A stretch of DNA of 64,000 nt, taken from contig NZ_FONG01000017.1 in NCBI RefSeq assembly GCF_900112845.1, positions 124,001 through 188,000 on the forward strand, written 5' to 3'. Position numbers and translations under genes: made by a program. Below the pieces are notes generated by a model. The model was not told the DNA's origin and searched no databases. It saw only the letters and a program-made list of their open reading frames with translations. This DNA is from Actinacidiphila alni. GTDB lineage: Bacteria; Actinomycetota; Actinomycetes; Streptomycetales; Streptomycetaceae. Shown here piece after piece: positions 41,716 to 51,120 of the stretch (positions within the stretch are counted from its first letter, which is position 1; every line of letters starts with the position of its first letter).

Positions 41716-42571
41716 GATTCATTTTCCCGGACCACGCTGTGCACGACGCTTCCGGTTCGCGGAGCCGATCCTCGGCGGGGTATGGCAAGGGCTGTCGGAC
41801 GCGCGGGAGTTCGCGCGGCGGTGGGCCGATGGCGGCGGAGCGGGGGGCGAACTGCCCGAGCCGAACGAGGAGATCATCGACGACGCGCTGCTCGCGCGCC
41901 TGGGCGGCGACCGGTTGGAGGCGACCCGGCTGGCACTCGCCTGGTGCTCGCTCGAGACGTGGCAGCCGCCGGCGCTGGCCGTACTGTGCCGCAGCGTGGA
42001 GGTGCGGCGGCAGTACGGCGCCGCGCTGCTGCCCGCCTGCCGCGAGGTGGCGGCGCTGGAGCGGCACGACCTCAAGTGCCTGGCCTACGCGCTGGCGGTA
42101 CTGGACGAGGAGACGCTCGTGGTGCTGCACGAGCCCACCGGCACCGGCTTCGAGATCCGTATCGGCGGCATCGGGGACAACTTCCAGCTGCACACGCTGC
42201 TCGCGCACGTCCTCATCGGCGGCGGCCACGTACCGGGCACGGCGCCGTCGGCGGAGAGCGTACGGCTGGCCACCGATCCGGCGCCCGCGCAGGGCCGTAC
42301 CGAGACCGTCACGACCGGGGCCTTCGAACTCCTCGCCCCGGACGGCGAACGCCTCTGGAACGAGGGGCTGCCCGACGACATCCCCGTCGTGGAGGGCCGC
42401 CGGCTGCTCGTGCTCGGCGAGCCGGCGTACCGGCGCGGCTGGAACGCCGACCGCTTCTTCCCGCACCTTCCGGGCACGGCCGAACTCACCCGCGTCCTGC
42501 CCGCCGACGAGGCGCGGGCGTGGTTCGGGCGTACGGCCTTCGCCGGTTCCGGTGGCGTGGGGGAATCCTGA
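41714..42571 (+). CDS. Hypothetical protein
   Basis: The product is 285 aa if ATG 41714 is used. That start overlaps the divergent CYTH start and has no ribosome-binding site, so the true start may be downstream. The body has strong G/C third-position bias and is clearly coding. It contains EEIIDDALLARLGGDRLEATRLALAWCSLETWQ, YALAVLDEETLVVLHEPTGTGFEIRIGGIGDNFQLHTLLAHVLIG and FELLAPDGERLWNEGLPDDIP. I do not recognise the family. The conserved-looking HTLLAHVLIG region suggests an alpha/beta domain conserved among streptomycetes. Confidence 0.65.
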   Translation: MIHFPGPRCARRFRFAEPILGGVWQGLSDAREFARRWADGGGAGGELPEPNEEIIDDALLARLGGDRLEATRLALAWCSLETWQPPALAVLCRSVEVRRQYGAALLPACREVAALERHDLKCLAYALAVLDEETLVVLHEPTGTGFEIRIGGIGDNFQLHTLLAHVLIGGGHVPGTAPSAESVRLATDPAPAQGRTETVTTGAFELLAPDGERLWNEGLPDDIPVVEGRRLLVLGEPAYRRGWNADRFFPHLPGTAELTRVLPADEARAWFGRTAFAGSGGVGES

Positions 42572-42575
42572 GGGC

Positions 42576-43304
42576 TCAGTCGGCGGCGGCCTCCGCGCTC
42601 TCCCCGTACGCCGCCGCGATCTCCTGGGAGGACGCCCAGCGGCTGTAGGTCGGGGACTGCGGCCAGCCGTCCGGGGAGTCCTGCCATTCCTCCTGGCGGC
42701 CGTAGGGCAGGACGTCGACCAGGGGGAAGAGGTGGCTGAGCTGTTCGGTGCCGCGGCCGTCGGTGTGCCAGGTGCGGTAGACGGTGTCGGTGGCGGGGTC
42801 GCGCAGGAAGACGTTGACGGCGAAGCCGCCGTCGGGCGGGGCGCCGACGTCGCTGCCGAAGCCGCTGTTGGCCGTGGAGTACCACGTCATCCGGTTGCCC
42901 ACCTTGCGGCGGTACGCGAGTGCCTCGTCGATCGGCCCCTGGGTGACGATCACGAACCGGGCGTCGAACTTCTCCAGGCCCGCGAGCCGTGTGAACTGCG
43001 AGGTGAAGCCGGTGCAGCCGCCGCACTGCCACTCCGCGCCCGTGTGCCACATGTGGTTGTAGACGATCAGCTGCGGGTGCTCGCCGAAGATCTCCGCGAG
43101 CCGTACGGGCCCCTCCTCGCCCTCCAGCACGTAGTCGGGCATCCGCACCATCGGCAGCCGGCGGCGCTGCGCCGCGATGGCGTCCAGCTCGCGCGTGGCG
43201 GCCTTCTCCCGTACGCGCAGCGCGGCCAGCTCCTTCTCCCAGGTGGCGGCGTCGACGACGGGCGGCAGGGGGGTGGCGTGGGCGCTCGTTCCTGTTGCGG
43301 ACAT
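42576..43304 (-). CDS. DUF899 thioredoxin-fold protein
   Basis: The product is 242 aa from ATG 43304, with GGAGGGA just upstream. The DUF899 hallmarks are visible: LRVREKAATRELDAIAAQRRRLPMV, YNHMWHTGAEWQCGGCTGFTSQF, ALAYRRKVGNRMTWYSTANSGFGSD and HLFPLVDVLPYGRQEEWQDSPDGWPQ. The family has a thioredoxin-like fold; the CGGC lies where the redox-active CxxC is expected. Some members are annotated as putative dithiol-disulfide oxidoreductases, but substrates are unknown. It converges on the gene ending at 42571 with a 4-bp gap. Confidence 0.85.
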   Translation of the reverse strand: MSATGTSAHATPLPPVVDAATWEKELAALRVREKAATRELDAIAAQRRRLPMVRMPDYVLEGEEGPVRLAEIFGEHPQLIVYNHMWHTGAEWQCGGCTGFTSQFTRLAGLEKFDARFVIVTQGPIDEALAYRRKVGNRMTWYSTANSGFGSDVGAPPDGGFAVNVFLRDPATDTVYRTWHTDGRGTEQLSHLFPLVDVLPYGRQEEWQDSPDGWPQSPTYSRWASSQEIAAAYGESAEAAAD

Positions 43305-43723
43305 GGTCCCTCCGGGAGGGTCGGGTGTGCTTCCGGGAGTACTGACCCCGGGGGCGCCCGAAACTCATCGGTCGGGCGCGGCGGTCACAGGTAACAGGTC
43401 ACCGGCCGGTGCGGCAGCATCGGATCTGCCGTGGCTGTTTCCCACAAGCTTCAGCATCGCGACCCCGATGGCGCCCGCACGCGTCGCCGGAGAACTGAAG
43501 GACATCGGCGCGGACGGCGGTCTGTTCGCGGTGACGGTCACGCCCGAGCTGCTGGCGACGAGGGACGGCGTACGGAGGAACACGGCACGTGGATCCGGGT
43601 CGTCGAGGCCGGGCCTCAGCCGTGGAGCCCGCTGGTCACCGGCCTCGGGATCATGCCCTCTGTCGCCGCGGATCGGGCGGTTCGGCCTCCGTCGTCGCAC
43701 GCTCATACGCCCCGGCCGACGGG
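43305..43723. other. Intergenic region without a convincing gene
   Basis: These 419 bp lie between two minus-strand genes. Short plus-strand frames cross the region (for example one with EEHGTWIRVVEAGPQPWSPLV, about 43570-43635), but none has both a start with a ribosome-binding site and consistent codon bias. It may hold a gene remnant and the DUF899 promoter. Confidence 0.35.
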
Positions 43724-44110
43724 CTAGGCGAGGTCGGGGTGGATCAGCAGGGCCGGGGGCGTCGACGCGACTGTGATTGCGCCCCAGTCGCCTTCCAGGC
43801 GGTAGGCGTCGGCGTCCGTGCGGGTCAGGGCGTCGACGCAGCCGTGGTCGGGGGTGCCGTCCGGGTCGCGGGAGGGGGGTCTTCCCTGGCCGGTCCAGTG
43901 CAGGTCGCGGACGTCGCGGAAGACGAGGGTGGCCGTACGGAAGCAGGCCCGCTCGCCCGGCCGCGGGGGGCGGTGTTCGGGGTGGCCGGGCAGGAGCAGC
44001 AGGTCCAGGCGCAGCGTCAGCACGCCGGGGCGGGCCTCGATGTCCAGCACATAGCTGTCCTCCAGGAGGACGTGCTCGAACCCGGGCAGCTCGTCGTAGG
44101 TGCCGGACAT
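43724..44110 (-). CDS. Hypothetical protein (128 aa)
   Basis: It starts at ATG 44110 with a purine-rich ribosome-binding stretch; the upstream extension to 44260 has no codon bias of a natural N-terminus. It reads SGTYDELPGFEHVLLEDSYVLDIEARPGVLTLRLDLLLLPGHPEH and later FRTATLVFRDVRDLHWTGQGRPP and YRLEGDWGAITVASTPPALLI. The alternating pattern suggests an all-beta domain. The family is not recognised with certainty; similar proteins are common in Streptomyces next to regulators. Confidence 0.7.
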   Translation of the reverse strand: MSGTYDELPGFEHVLLEDSYVLDIEARPGVLTLRLDLLLLPGHPEHRPPRPGERACFRTATLVFRDVRDLHWTGQGRPPSRDPDGTPDHGCVDALTRTDADAYRLEGDWGAITVASTPPALLIHPDLA

Positions 44111-44324
44111 GGTCGCTTCTCTTCTCCCCGTTCCCGGCTCAGTCGTCCGCCGCGACGGCGGGTCCCAGCCGTGGTCGCCGTCGGGCGCCGTCCCGGCCGC
44201 CCGGCGGCAGGCCGCGACATAGGCGGCGGTGACGCGGGCGAGCTGCTGGGTCACGGCCATGGGCAGGAGTATTCCGCAGCGCTCGCGCCCCTTCCCCGTG
44301 GGGGCGCGAGCGGGGCGGGTGGGG

Positions 44325-45056
44325 TCACCAGGTCAGGGCGTCGCTGAGGGACTGCTGCCAGTACGTGGTGGTGAGGGAGTCGTCGACGTGGACGCCCTTG
44401 GCGGGGAGCGGGGGCTGGGCCGGGCTGGGGGTGCTGGTGGAGAGGGAGCGGTCGTAGAAGTGGACGATGAGGGAGTGCTCGGTGTAGCCGTGGGTGCCGG
44501 TGCCGTCGGCGGCGGAGAGGCGGACGGAGGCGTAGCCGGACTCGCCCGGGTTGAGGGTGACGACCGCCTGGGGGTGGGAGTCCTCGATGGCCGGCGGGAC
44601 GGCCTGGGCCTCGCCGAAGCGCAGGGCCGGGTAGGCGTAGAGGTAGCAGGTGCGGCTGCCGGTGTTGGTGACGGTGAGCAGCAGGTGGTTGACGGGGCGG
44701 GCGATCGGGGCGGCGACGGTCTTGGTGTTGGAGCCGTCGCAGGTGACCGGCTTGTTCGCGGGGGCCGGGGCTTTCGAGGGCGCGCCGCTCCGGGTCGGCG
44801 GCTTCTTCGACGCGGAGGCCGGGGCCGGTGCGGGCTTCGCCGTCGTGGCGGACGGCTGCGGCGCGGGCGCCTTCGTCGGGGAGGCGGGGGAGGTCGGAGT
44901 CGTCGCGGAGATGTCGGCCGCGGCCTTGTCCGTACCGTCGCCGGAACCGCCACCGCACGCGGTCAGCGCGAGGGCGGCGAGTGCGGCGGACGCGGCGGCG
45001 CCGGCGAGGCGGACACCGGTACGGGTGCGGCTGCGGGAGGTGCGTGTGGTGGACAT
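44325..45056 (-). CDS. DUF4232-type lipoprotein
   Basis: The product is 243 aa from ATG 45056. The signal peptide with lipobox LALTACGGG puts the lipidated Cys near residue 35. A low-complexity Ala/Pro/Ser/Lys linker (about 45-110) is followed by a DUF4232-like domain: VNHLLLTVTNTGSRTCYLYAYPALRFGEAQAVPP, VVTLNPGESGYASVRLSAADG and a final HVDDSLTTTYWQQSLSDALTW. CxxT cysteines probably form a disulfide outside the cell. It is divergent from the XRE regulator at 45265, which may control it. Function unknown. Confidence 0.85.
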   Translation of the reverse strand: MSTTRTSRSRTRTGVRLAGAAASAALAALALTACGGGSGDGTDKAAADISATTPTSPASPTKAPAPQPSATTAKPAPAPASASKKPPTRSGAPSKAPAPANKPVTCDGSNTKTVAAPIARPVNHLLLTVTNTGSRTCYLYAYPALRFGEAQAVPPAIEDSHPQAVVTLNPGESGYASVRLSAADGTGTHGYTEHSLIVHFYDRSLSTSTPSPAQPPLPAKGVHVDDSLTTTYWQQSLSDALTW

Positions 45057-45264
45057 GTGGCGGACCCCATCTCTCGGTCGTGCTCGGTTCTCGGCTGCTG
45101 CGGTCAGTGCGATGCTTGGATGACCGGAGCTTGTGCCGTGATCCGTCCCGCCCGCCATGCCCGGCGGGCAACAAGGGACGCGGGAACGCCGAAACACGCT
45201 CTGACCAGGGGGAACACGGTGCCCCTGGAACGCCGGAACGGGACGCCGTGGAACGGAGGAACGG

Positions 45265-46596
45265 GTGTCAGGGGAAGCGGGGCCGCGGGCGACCGAGGAG
45301 TTCGCGACGCTGCTGCGGGAGCTGAAGGACCGCTCGGGGCTGAGTTACGGCACGCTCGCCAAACGGCTGCACACGAGTACGTCCACGCTGCACCGCTACT
45401 GCAACGGCACGGCCGTACCGAACGACTACGCGCCCGTGGAACGCCTCGCCCGCGTCTGCCGTGCGACGCCGCCGGAACTGGTCGAGCTGCACCGCCGCTG
45501 GATCCTGGCGGACGCGGCACGCGGCGCCAAGGCGGAGGAGCGGATCGCGGAAGTCGGGGAGGCCGGGGACGTTCCGGAGGCCGCAGACGTCCCGGACCAC
45601 ACCGCGACCGACGAGCCCGAGCCCGCGCCCGCCTCGGCCCGGGCCGCCGACACGGCGGAACCCGTCGTCGTCCGCCTCCCTCCCGCCCCGCCCGCCTCCC
45701 CCGGCGGTCCCCCGCGCCGCCGCCGTACGGCACTGATCGCCGCCGTCGCCGTCGCGGCCGTCGTGGGCGCGACCGTCCTCGTCGCGCAGCACCCGTGGAG
45801 CGGGGACGGCGGCGGGGACCAGCAGGCGGTCGGCGCCACCGCGACCACAGGACCGGGCCCCCGTACCGCCACCCCGCCCCCGGCGAGCGCGAGCGGCACC
45901 GCGGACCCGGCGCCGTCCACATCGGCGCCGGGCACCCCGCGTACGAAGCCGGCCGCGCCGCCCGCGGGCACGCCCACCCACACCGGCCGGAGCGACACCG
46001 GCACCGGCACGCCGATCACCGTCGGCGTCCGGCCGTACGTCTACGAGGACGCGTGCAGCCAGCACTTCCTGGTGGACAAGGAGCCCGCGCAGATGGGGCC
46101 GCCGGCGAGCGAGCAGGACGCGCCGCGCTGGGCGGCGGCGTACGCGGCGGTGTCCTCGGACGAGCAGCGGGTCGCGCTCACCGTGCAGGGCACCGGCGCG
46201 GACACGGTGGTGCTGGAGGCGCTGCACGTACGCGTCACGGCCAAGGACGCGCCGCTCGCCTGGAACGACTACTCGATGGGCAGCGGCTGCGGGGGCGGCG
46301 TCGACACCAAGTCGTTCGACATCGACCTCGACCGGGGCAGTCCCGTCGTCGCCGCGAAGGGCGGGCAGCGGGATTTCCCGTACAAGGTCAGCGAGTCCGA
46401 CCCCGAGGTCTTCTACATCAACGCCCACACCGCGGCGCACGACGTCCGCTGGGACCTCTCCCTCGACTGGTCGAGCGGCGACCGCCACGGCACCGTCCGG
46501 ATCGACAACGACGGCACCGCCTTCCGTACGAGCGCGGACGTCGGCCGGCCCGGCTACGACTACCCGCCGGGATACACCGACTGGATTCCCCGGTAA
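45265..46596 (+). CDS. XRE-type HTH protein with membrane anchor and extracytoplasmic domain
   Basis: The product is 443 aa from GTG 45265 with GGAGG upstream. An N-terminal XRE helix-turn-helix (about 10-70) reads FATLLRELKDRSGLSYGTLAKRLHTSTSTLHRYCNG. An acidic/Ala-Pro linker, a single transmembrane segment (TALIAAVAVAAVVGATVLVA, about 152-171) and a Thr/Pro-rich spacer follow. The extracytoplasmic domain of about 190 residues starts near VGVRPYVYEDACSQHFLVDKEPAQMGPP and ends PGYDYPPGYTDWIPR. This topology, with DNA-binding inside and a beta domain outside, is a frequent streptomycete design for transmembrane signalling. The regulon is unknown. Confidence 0.85.
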   Translation: MSGEAGPRATEEFATLLRELKDRSGLSYGTLAKRLHTSTSTLHRYCNGTAVPNDYAPVERLARVCRATPPELVELHRRWILADAARGAKAEERIAEVGEAGDVPEAADVPDHTATDEPEPAPASARAADTAEPVVVRLPPAPPASPGGPPRRRRTALIAAVAVAAVVGATVLVAQHPWSGDGGGDQQAVGATATTGPGPRTATPPPASASGTADPAPSTSAPGTPRTKPAAPPAGTPTHTGRSDTGTGTPITVGVRPYVYEDACSQHFLVDKEPAQMGPPASEQDAPRWAAAYAAVSSDEQRVALTVQGTGADTVVLEALHVRVTAKDAPLAWNDYSMGSGCGGGVDTKSFDIDLDRGSPVVAAKGGQRDFPYKVSESDPEVFYINAHTAAHDVRWDLSLDWSSGDRHGTVRIDNDGTAFRTSADVGRPGYDYPPGYTDWIPR

Positions 46597-46743
46597 GGCG
46601 GTTGACGTCTCATCGCCCGGCCGTAGGACGTTGCGGCCGTACGACGTTGCCCAGCCGTACGACGTAGGCCGGCCGTACACCGTGACCGTGCGCCGTGACC
46701 GTACGCCGTGCTTGGACGTACGGCGGCCGGGCACGCGACCGGC

Positions 46744-47679
46744 ATGGAGCCAACGGAGCCAACGGTGGAGCCGCGGCCGGACGGCACCGGAGTCGGCGTC
46801 GGCACCGGCGTCGGCCCGGCCTTCGTGTTGGGCGGCGGCGGAGCCCTGGGAGCGCACGAAGTCGGCATGCTCAAGGCGCTGTTCGCCGCGGGCGTCACGC
46901 CGGGTCTTGTACTGGGAACATCGGTCGGGGCGATCAACGGAGCGGCGGTCGCGGCCGAACCGTCGCAGACCGCCGTCGCTCGGCTGATCGAGCTGTGGAC
47001 GGGACTCGGCCGGGCGGGTGTGTTCACCGGTTCGCTGTTCGGGCGGGTGTCCACCGCGGTGCGCAGCCGCACCCACCTCTACACCCCGACGGCGCTCTCC
47101 GGCCTGCTGCGCGAGCACGTACCGGCCGACCGTATCGAGGAGTTGGCGGTCCCCTACCAGTGCGTGGCCGCGAACATCGAACGTGCCGCCGAGCGCTGGT
47201 TCGACCGGGGCCCCTTGGTGGAGGCGGTACTCGCCTCGTCGGCCGTGCCGGGGCTGCTGCCGCCGGTCGCGATCGGCGGCGAGCACTTCGTGGACGGCGG
47301 GCTGGTCAACAGCATCCCGGTGGGCCGGGCGGTCGCCCTCGGGGCCCGCGAGATCTACGTGTTGCAGGTCGGCCGGGTCGAACGGCCGCTGACGCCACCG
47401 AAGTTGCCCTGGGACGTCGCCACCGTCGCGTTCGAGATCGCCCGCAGGCACCGTTTCGCCCGCGACATGGCCGACCTGCCCCCGCACGTCACCGTACGGG
47501 TGCTGCCGACGGGCGCGGGACCGGCCGACGAGGGCGGCACGCTGAAGCAGTTGCGGCACCGGGCCTTCGGCCAGACGGCGGCACGCATCGAGCGGGCGTA
47601 CGCGGCCTCGTCCCGTTACCTGGAACGGGAGTTGGCGGCAGCGGACGGTGCGGGCACGACGCCGGGCGGTCCGGAGTGA
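46744..47679 (+). CDS. Patatin-like phospholipase
   Basis: The product is 311 aa from ATG 46744. It shows the glycine-rich oxyanion loop VLGGGGALGAHEVGML (about 29-44), the nucleophile elbow GTSVG (Ser near 64) and the catalytic Asp in FVDGGLVN. Together these form the Ser-Asp dyad of patatin/RssA lipid acyl hydrolases. No signal peptide is present, so it is cytosolic or membrane-peripheral. Its stop overlaps the GTG start of the acyltransferase gene, so the two are translationally coupled. A hydrolase and an acyltransferase made together suggest phospholipid acyl-chain remodelling. Confidence 0.92.
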   Translation: MEPTEPTVEPRPDGTGVGVGTGVGPAFVLGGGGALGAHEVGMLKALFAAGVTPGLVLGTSVGAINGAAVAAEPSQTAVARLIELWTGLGRAGVFTGSLFGRVSTAVRSRTHLYTPTALSGLLREHVPADRIEELAVPYQCVAANIERAAERWFDRGPLVEAVLASSAVPGLLPPVAIGGEHFVDGGLVNSIPVGRAVALGAREIYVLQVGRVERPLTPPKLPWDVATVAFEIARRHRFARDMADLPPHVTVRVLPTGAGPADEGGTLKQLRHRAFGQTAARIERAYAASSRYLERELAAADGAGTTPGGPE

Positions 47680-48827
47680 GCCGCCTCCTGCCGGGCGCGT
47701 CGGGCGACCCGGACGCCTCGGGGGGCTCCGACGCCGCCCCGGTCTACGAATCCCGCCCGGTCGGCGCCGCCCCAGCCGGCCGACCCGCCGCGTCCAGGGC
47801 CGCGCGGCCCGGCACCGCCCTGCTCACCGCCGCCCGGCGGACCGTCACCACCGCGCTCCTCCTCGCCCTGATACCGGCCGTAGCAGCCGTGTTGATCGCG
47901 GTGACCGTGCTCGGCGCACCCGTCTCGCTCCCGTCGCGCGGGCCGTGGCGGCCGAGCCGCATGGCGTGCTTCGTCCTCGTCTACCTGCTGGTGGACCTGT
48001 CCGGACTGCTGGCCGCGACCGCGCTCTTCCTGCGCGCCCCGCGCGCGACGCGGGAACGCCGGGCCGCCGAGGCATTCGCCCTGCTCGCACGCCTGTTGGC
48101 CGTGCTGCGCGGGTCCGCCGAGCGGCTGTTCCGGCTGCGGGTGGAGACAACTCCGGCACCGCCCACGGCCGTACGGACGTCGGCACCGGACACACCGCTG
48201 GTGGTCTTCGTCCGGCACGCGGGGCTCGGCGACTCCTTCCTGCTGCTGCAACTCCTGCTCACCGAGGCGGGGCTGCTGCCGCACACCGTGCTGAAGGGAG
48301 TGCTGCGGGCCGATCCGTGCCTCGATGTGCTGCTCGGCCGGGTGCCGCACTGCTTCCTCCCTCCGGCCGACGGCACCGCGGAGAACGCAATCGGGGCGCT
48401 CGCCGCGGGCCTGCGGCCCCGGGACGCGCTGGTGATCTTCCCCGAGGGCGGCAACTTCACCCCGCACCGGCACCGTCGTGCCGTCGCCGCGCTGCGGCGC
48501 CTCGGCCAGTACCGGCGGGCGGCCCGCGCCGCCCGGCTGCGGTACGTCCTGCCGCCGCGGGACGCCGGGAGCCTCGCGATACTGGCCGCGGCGCCCACGG
48601 CGGACGTGGTCTTCGTCGGCCATGCCGGACTCGACGTCATCGCCTCGCCGCGCGCCGCCTGGTCCTTCCTCCCCTTCCGGGGACCGGTACGGGTGCACTG
48701 GTGGCGGGTACCGGCCGCGGAGATCCCTGCGGGGGACGCGGCGCGCAGCGAGTGGCTGCTCGGGCAGTGGGAACGGATGGACCGCTGGACGGCGGCCCAG
48801 GCGGTGCCTGCGACACCGCACGCGTGA
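47676..48827 (+). CDS. Membrane glycerolipid acyltransferase (PlsC-like)
   Basis: The product is 383 aa from GTG 47676 (GTGA overlap with the patatin gene). Two transmembrane segments lie near 60-85 (TALLLALIPAVAAVLIAVTVLGAPV) and 95-120 (MACFVLVYLLVDLSGLLAATALFL). The LPLAT domain has the HX4D catalytic motif HAGLGD at about 185-190. It also has FPEGGNFT near 255 (motif III, FPEG) and a basic HRHRRAVAALRRL after it. The family transfers acyl chains to lysophosphatidate-type acceptors at the cytoplasmic membrane face. Perfect hairpin DNA follows immediately as the terminator. Confidence 0.9.
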   Translation: MSRLLPGASGDPDASGGSDAAPVYESRPVGAAPAGRPAASRAARPGTALLTAARRTVTTALLLALIPAVAAVLIAVTVLGAPVSLPSRGPWRPSRMACFVLVYLLVDLSGLLAATALFLRAPRATRERRAAEAFALLARLLAVLRGSAERLFRLRVETTPAPPTAVRTSAPDTPLVVFVRHAGLGDSFLLLQLLLTEAGLLPHTVLKGVLRADPCLDVLLGRVPHCFLPPADGTAENAIGALAAGLRPRDALVIFPEGGNFTPHRHRRAVAALRRLGQYRRAARAARLRYVLPPRDAGSLAILAAAPTADVVFVGHAGLDVIASPRAAWSFLPFRGPVRVHWWRVPAAEIPAGDAARSEWLLGQWERMDRWTAAQAVPATPHA

Positions 48828-48874
48828 GGCGTACGCGTACCGCGTGTGCACGGGTACGGGTACGCGTACGCCTC
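48826..48874. terminator. Perfect 16-bp hairpin shared by convergent operons
   Basis: Positions 48826-48841 and 48859-48874 are a perfect 16-bp inverted repeat with a 17-nt loop. Its left arm begins inside the stop codon of the acyltransferase gene, and its right arm ends 33 bp from the htpG stop. The arms also contain the internal palindrome GTACGCGTAC. A bidirectional terminator is the natural reading. Confidence 0.8.
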
Positions 48875-48906
48875 GGGTCACCCGCCGTCCGCCCGAACTC
48901 GCGCCG

Positions 48907-50874
48907 TCACAGCGTCCGTTCGAGCCGGTCCGCGACCAGCGTCACGAAGCGGGCCGGGTCGGACGGCTCGCCGCCCTCGGCCAACAGGGCCAGGTCGTGC
49001 AGGAGTTCGGCGGTCTCGGCGAGGGCCGCGTCGTCCGGGCGCTCGGCGTGGCCGCGCCGCAGACCCGCCACCAGCGGGTGGCCCGGGTTGAGTTCGAGGA
49101 TCCGCTTGGTGTGCGGGATCTCCTGGCCCATTGCGCGGTAGAGGTTCTCCAGGGCCGGCGTGACGTCGTCGGTGTCGGAGACGACGCAGGCGGGCGAGAC
49201 GGTCAGCCGCGAGGACAGCCGTACGTCCTTGACGTGCTCGCCGAGGCGTTCGGTCATCCAGGTCAGCAGGTCCGCGTACTCCTCCTGCTTCTTCTCGCGC
49301 TCGGCGCGCGCCTCCTCCCGCTCCTCCGCCGTACCGAGATCGACCTCGCCCTTGGCGACCGAGCGGAACTGCTTGCCCGCGAATTCCGGCGCCGTGTCGA
49401 CCCACACCTCGTCGACGGGGTCGGTGAGCAGCAGCACTTCGATGCCGCGGGCCCGGAACGCCTCCATGTGCGGGGAGTTCTCGATCGCCTGCCGGGACTC
49501 GCCGGTGAGGTAGAAGATGTGCTCCTGGCCGTCCTTCATCCGCTCCACGTACTGCGCGAGCGTGGTGAGTTGCTCCTTGCCGTCCTCCGCTTCGTGGGTC
49601 GTGGCGAACGACGAGACACCGAGGATCGTCTCCCGGTTCTCCATGTCGCTCAGCAGCCCCTCCTTCACGACGCGGCCGAACTCCCGCCAGAAGGTGGCGT
49701 ATCGGGTGCCGTCCTCCGCCGCCTGCAGGTCCTTGACCGTCGCCAGCACCTTCTTCGCCAGCCGCCGGTGCATGAGCTGGATCTGCCGGTCCTGCTGGAG
49801 GATCTCGCGGGAGACGTTGAGCGAGAGGTCCTGGGCGTCCACCACGCCCTTGACGAAGCGCAGATACGGCGGCATCAGCTCCTCGCAGTCGTCCATGATG
49901 AAGACGCGCTTCACATAGAGCTGGATGCCGCGCTTGTAGTCGCGCATGAACAGGTCCTGCGGGGCGCGGGCCGGGATGAAGAGCAGCGCCTGGTACTCGA
50001 AGGTGCCTTCCGCCTGGAGGCGGATGGTCTCCAGCGGGTCGGTCCAGTCGTGGCTGATGTGCTTGTACAGCTCGTGGTACTCGTCGTCGCTCACCTCGTC
50101 GCGCGAGCGGGCCCACAGGGCCTTCATCGAGTTGAGGGTCTCCGGTTCGGGGGCGGCCTCGGGAGCGGCCGACTCTTCGCCGTCCTCAGCGCCGTCCTCC
50201 GCGTCCTTCGACGGCGGCACCATCCTGATCGGCCAGGTGATGAAGTCCGAGTAGCGCTTGACGATTTCGCGGAGCTTCCACGGCGAGGTGTAGTCGTGCA
50301 GCTGGTCCTCGGCGTCCTCCGGCTTGAGCCGCAGCACGATCGAGGTGCCCTGCGGGGCGTCCGGGACGGTCTCCACGGTGTACGTGCCCTCGCCGCTCGA
50401 CGTCCAGCGGGTGCCTTCGGTCTCGCCCGCGCGCCGGGTCAGCAGCGTCACCTCGTCGGCGACCATGAAGCTGGAGTAGAAGCCGACGCCGAACTGCCCG
50501 ATCAGGCCATCGGCACCGGTGCCATTGGCGTCGCCCTTGTCCGTGTCCTTCAGCTGCTTCAGGAAGTCCGCGGTGCCCGAGTTGGCGATCGTGCCGATCA
50601 GCGCGACCACCTCGTCGCGCGACATGCCGATCCCGTTGTCCCGGACGGTCAACGTCCTGGCCTCCGGGTCGGTTTCGAGGCCGATGTGCAGATCGGACAC
50701 GTCCGCGCCGAGGGTGTCGTCGCGGAGCGCCTCCAGGCGCAGCTTGTCGAGCGCGTCGGAGGCGTTGGAGACGAGTTCACGCAGGAACACGTCCTTGTTG
50801 GAGTAGATCGAGTGGATCATCATCTGCAGAAGCCGGCGCGCTTCCACCTGGAACTCGAACGTCTCGGTCGGCAT
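48907..50874 (-). CDS. htpG: Molecular chaperone HtpG (Hsp90)
   Basis: The product is 655 aa from ATG 50874, where the conserved [39 protein letters not shown] begins; the frame extension to 50928 is low-complexity. ATP-binding GHKL motifs follow: [15 protein letters not shown] and [16 protein letters not shown]. The middle domain has [22 protein letters not shown]-like [24 protein letters not shown] and a C-terminal dimerisation region ending VADRLERTL. It acts as an ATP-driven cytosolic dimer in protein folding under stress. A direct repeat of ggtccttgtc occurs in the leader just upstream (about 50884-50925). Confidence 0.96.
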
Positions 50875-51120
50875 GGTCTGTTGGTCCTTCTGGTCCTTGT
50901 CGGTCCTTGTCGGTCCTTGCCCGGTCACCGGAGTGACAGGGGGACGACGGGCAGTGACCGCAGCACTCTAAGTCAGCGGCGGCGGGCCGTGGTCGGGCAC
51001 CCCGTACCGGACGCCCGGGTTTCCCCAACGCACCCCGTACTCGGCACCCGGCGCACCCCGTACCCGGCGCCCCGGGAAACCCCTCGCCCCGGCCCGGAGC
51101 GTTCGGCCACTGTGGGGGTC

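Noticed and set aside
39971..42466. Very long minus-strand frame (831 aa) and 886-aa plus-strand frame over 40.0-42.6 kb
   Set aside because: Both are repetitive Arg/Pro/Gly strings spanning several genes with recognised domains (nucleotidyltransferase, CYTH-SnoaL); typical high-GC artefacts.
46597..46743. Possible regulatory repeat array of cgtacgacgt-like units before the patatin gene
   Set aside because: The units are irregular in length and spacing, and sequences of this kind are frequent in high-GC intergenic DNA, so no specific role can be supported.
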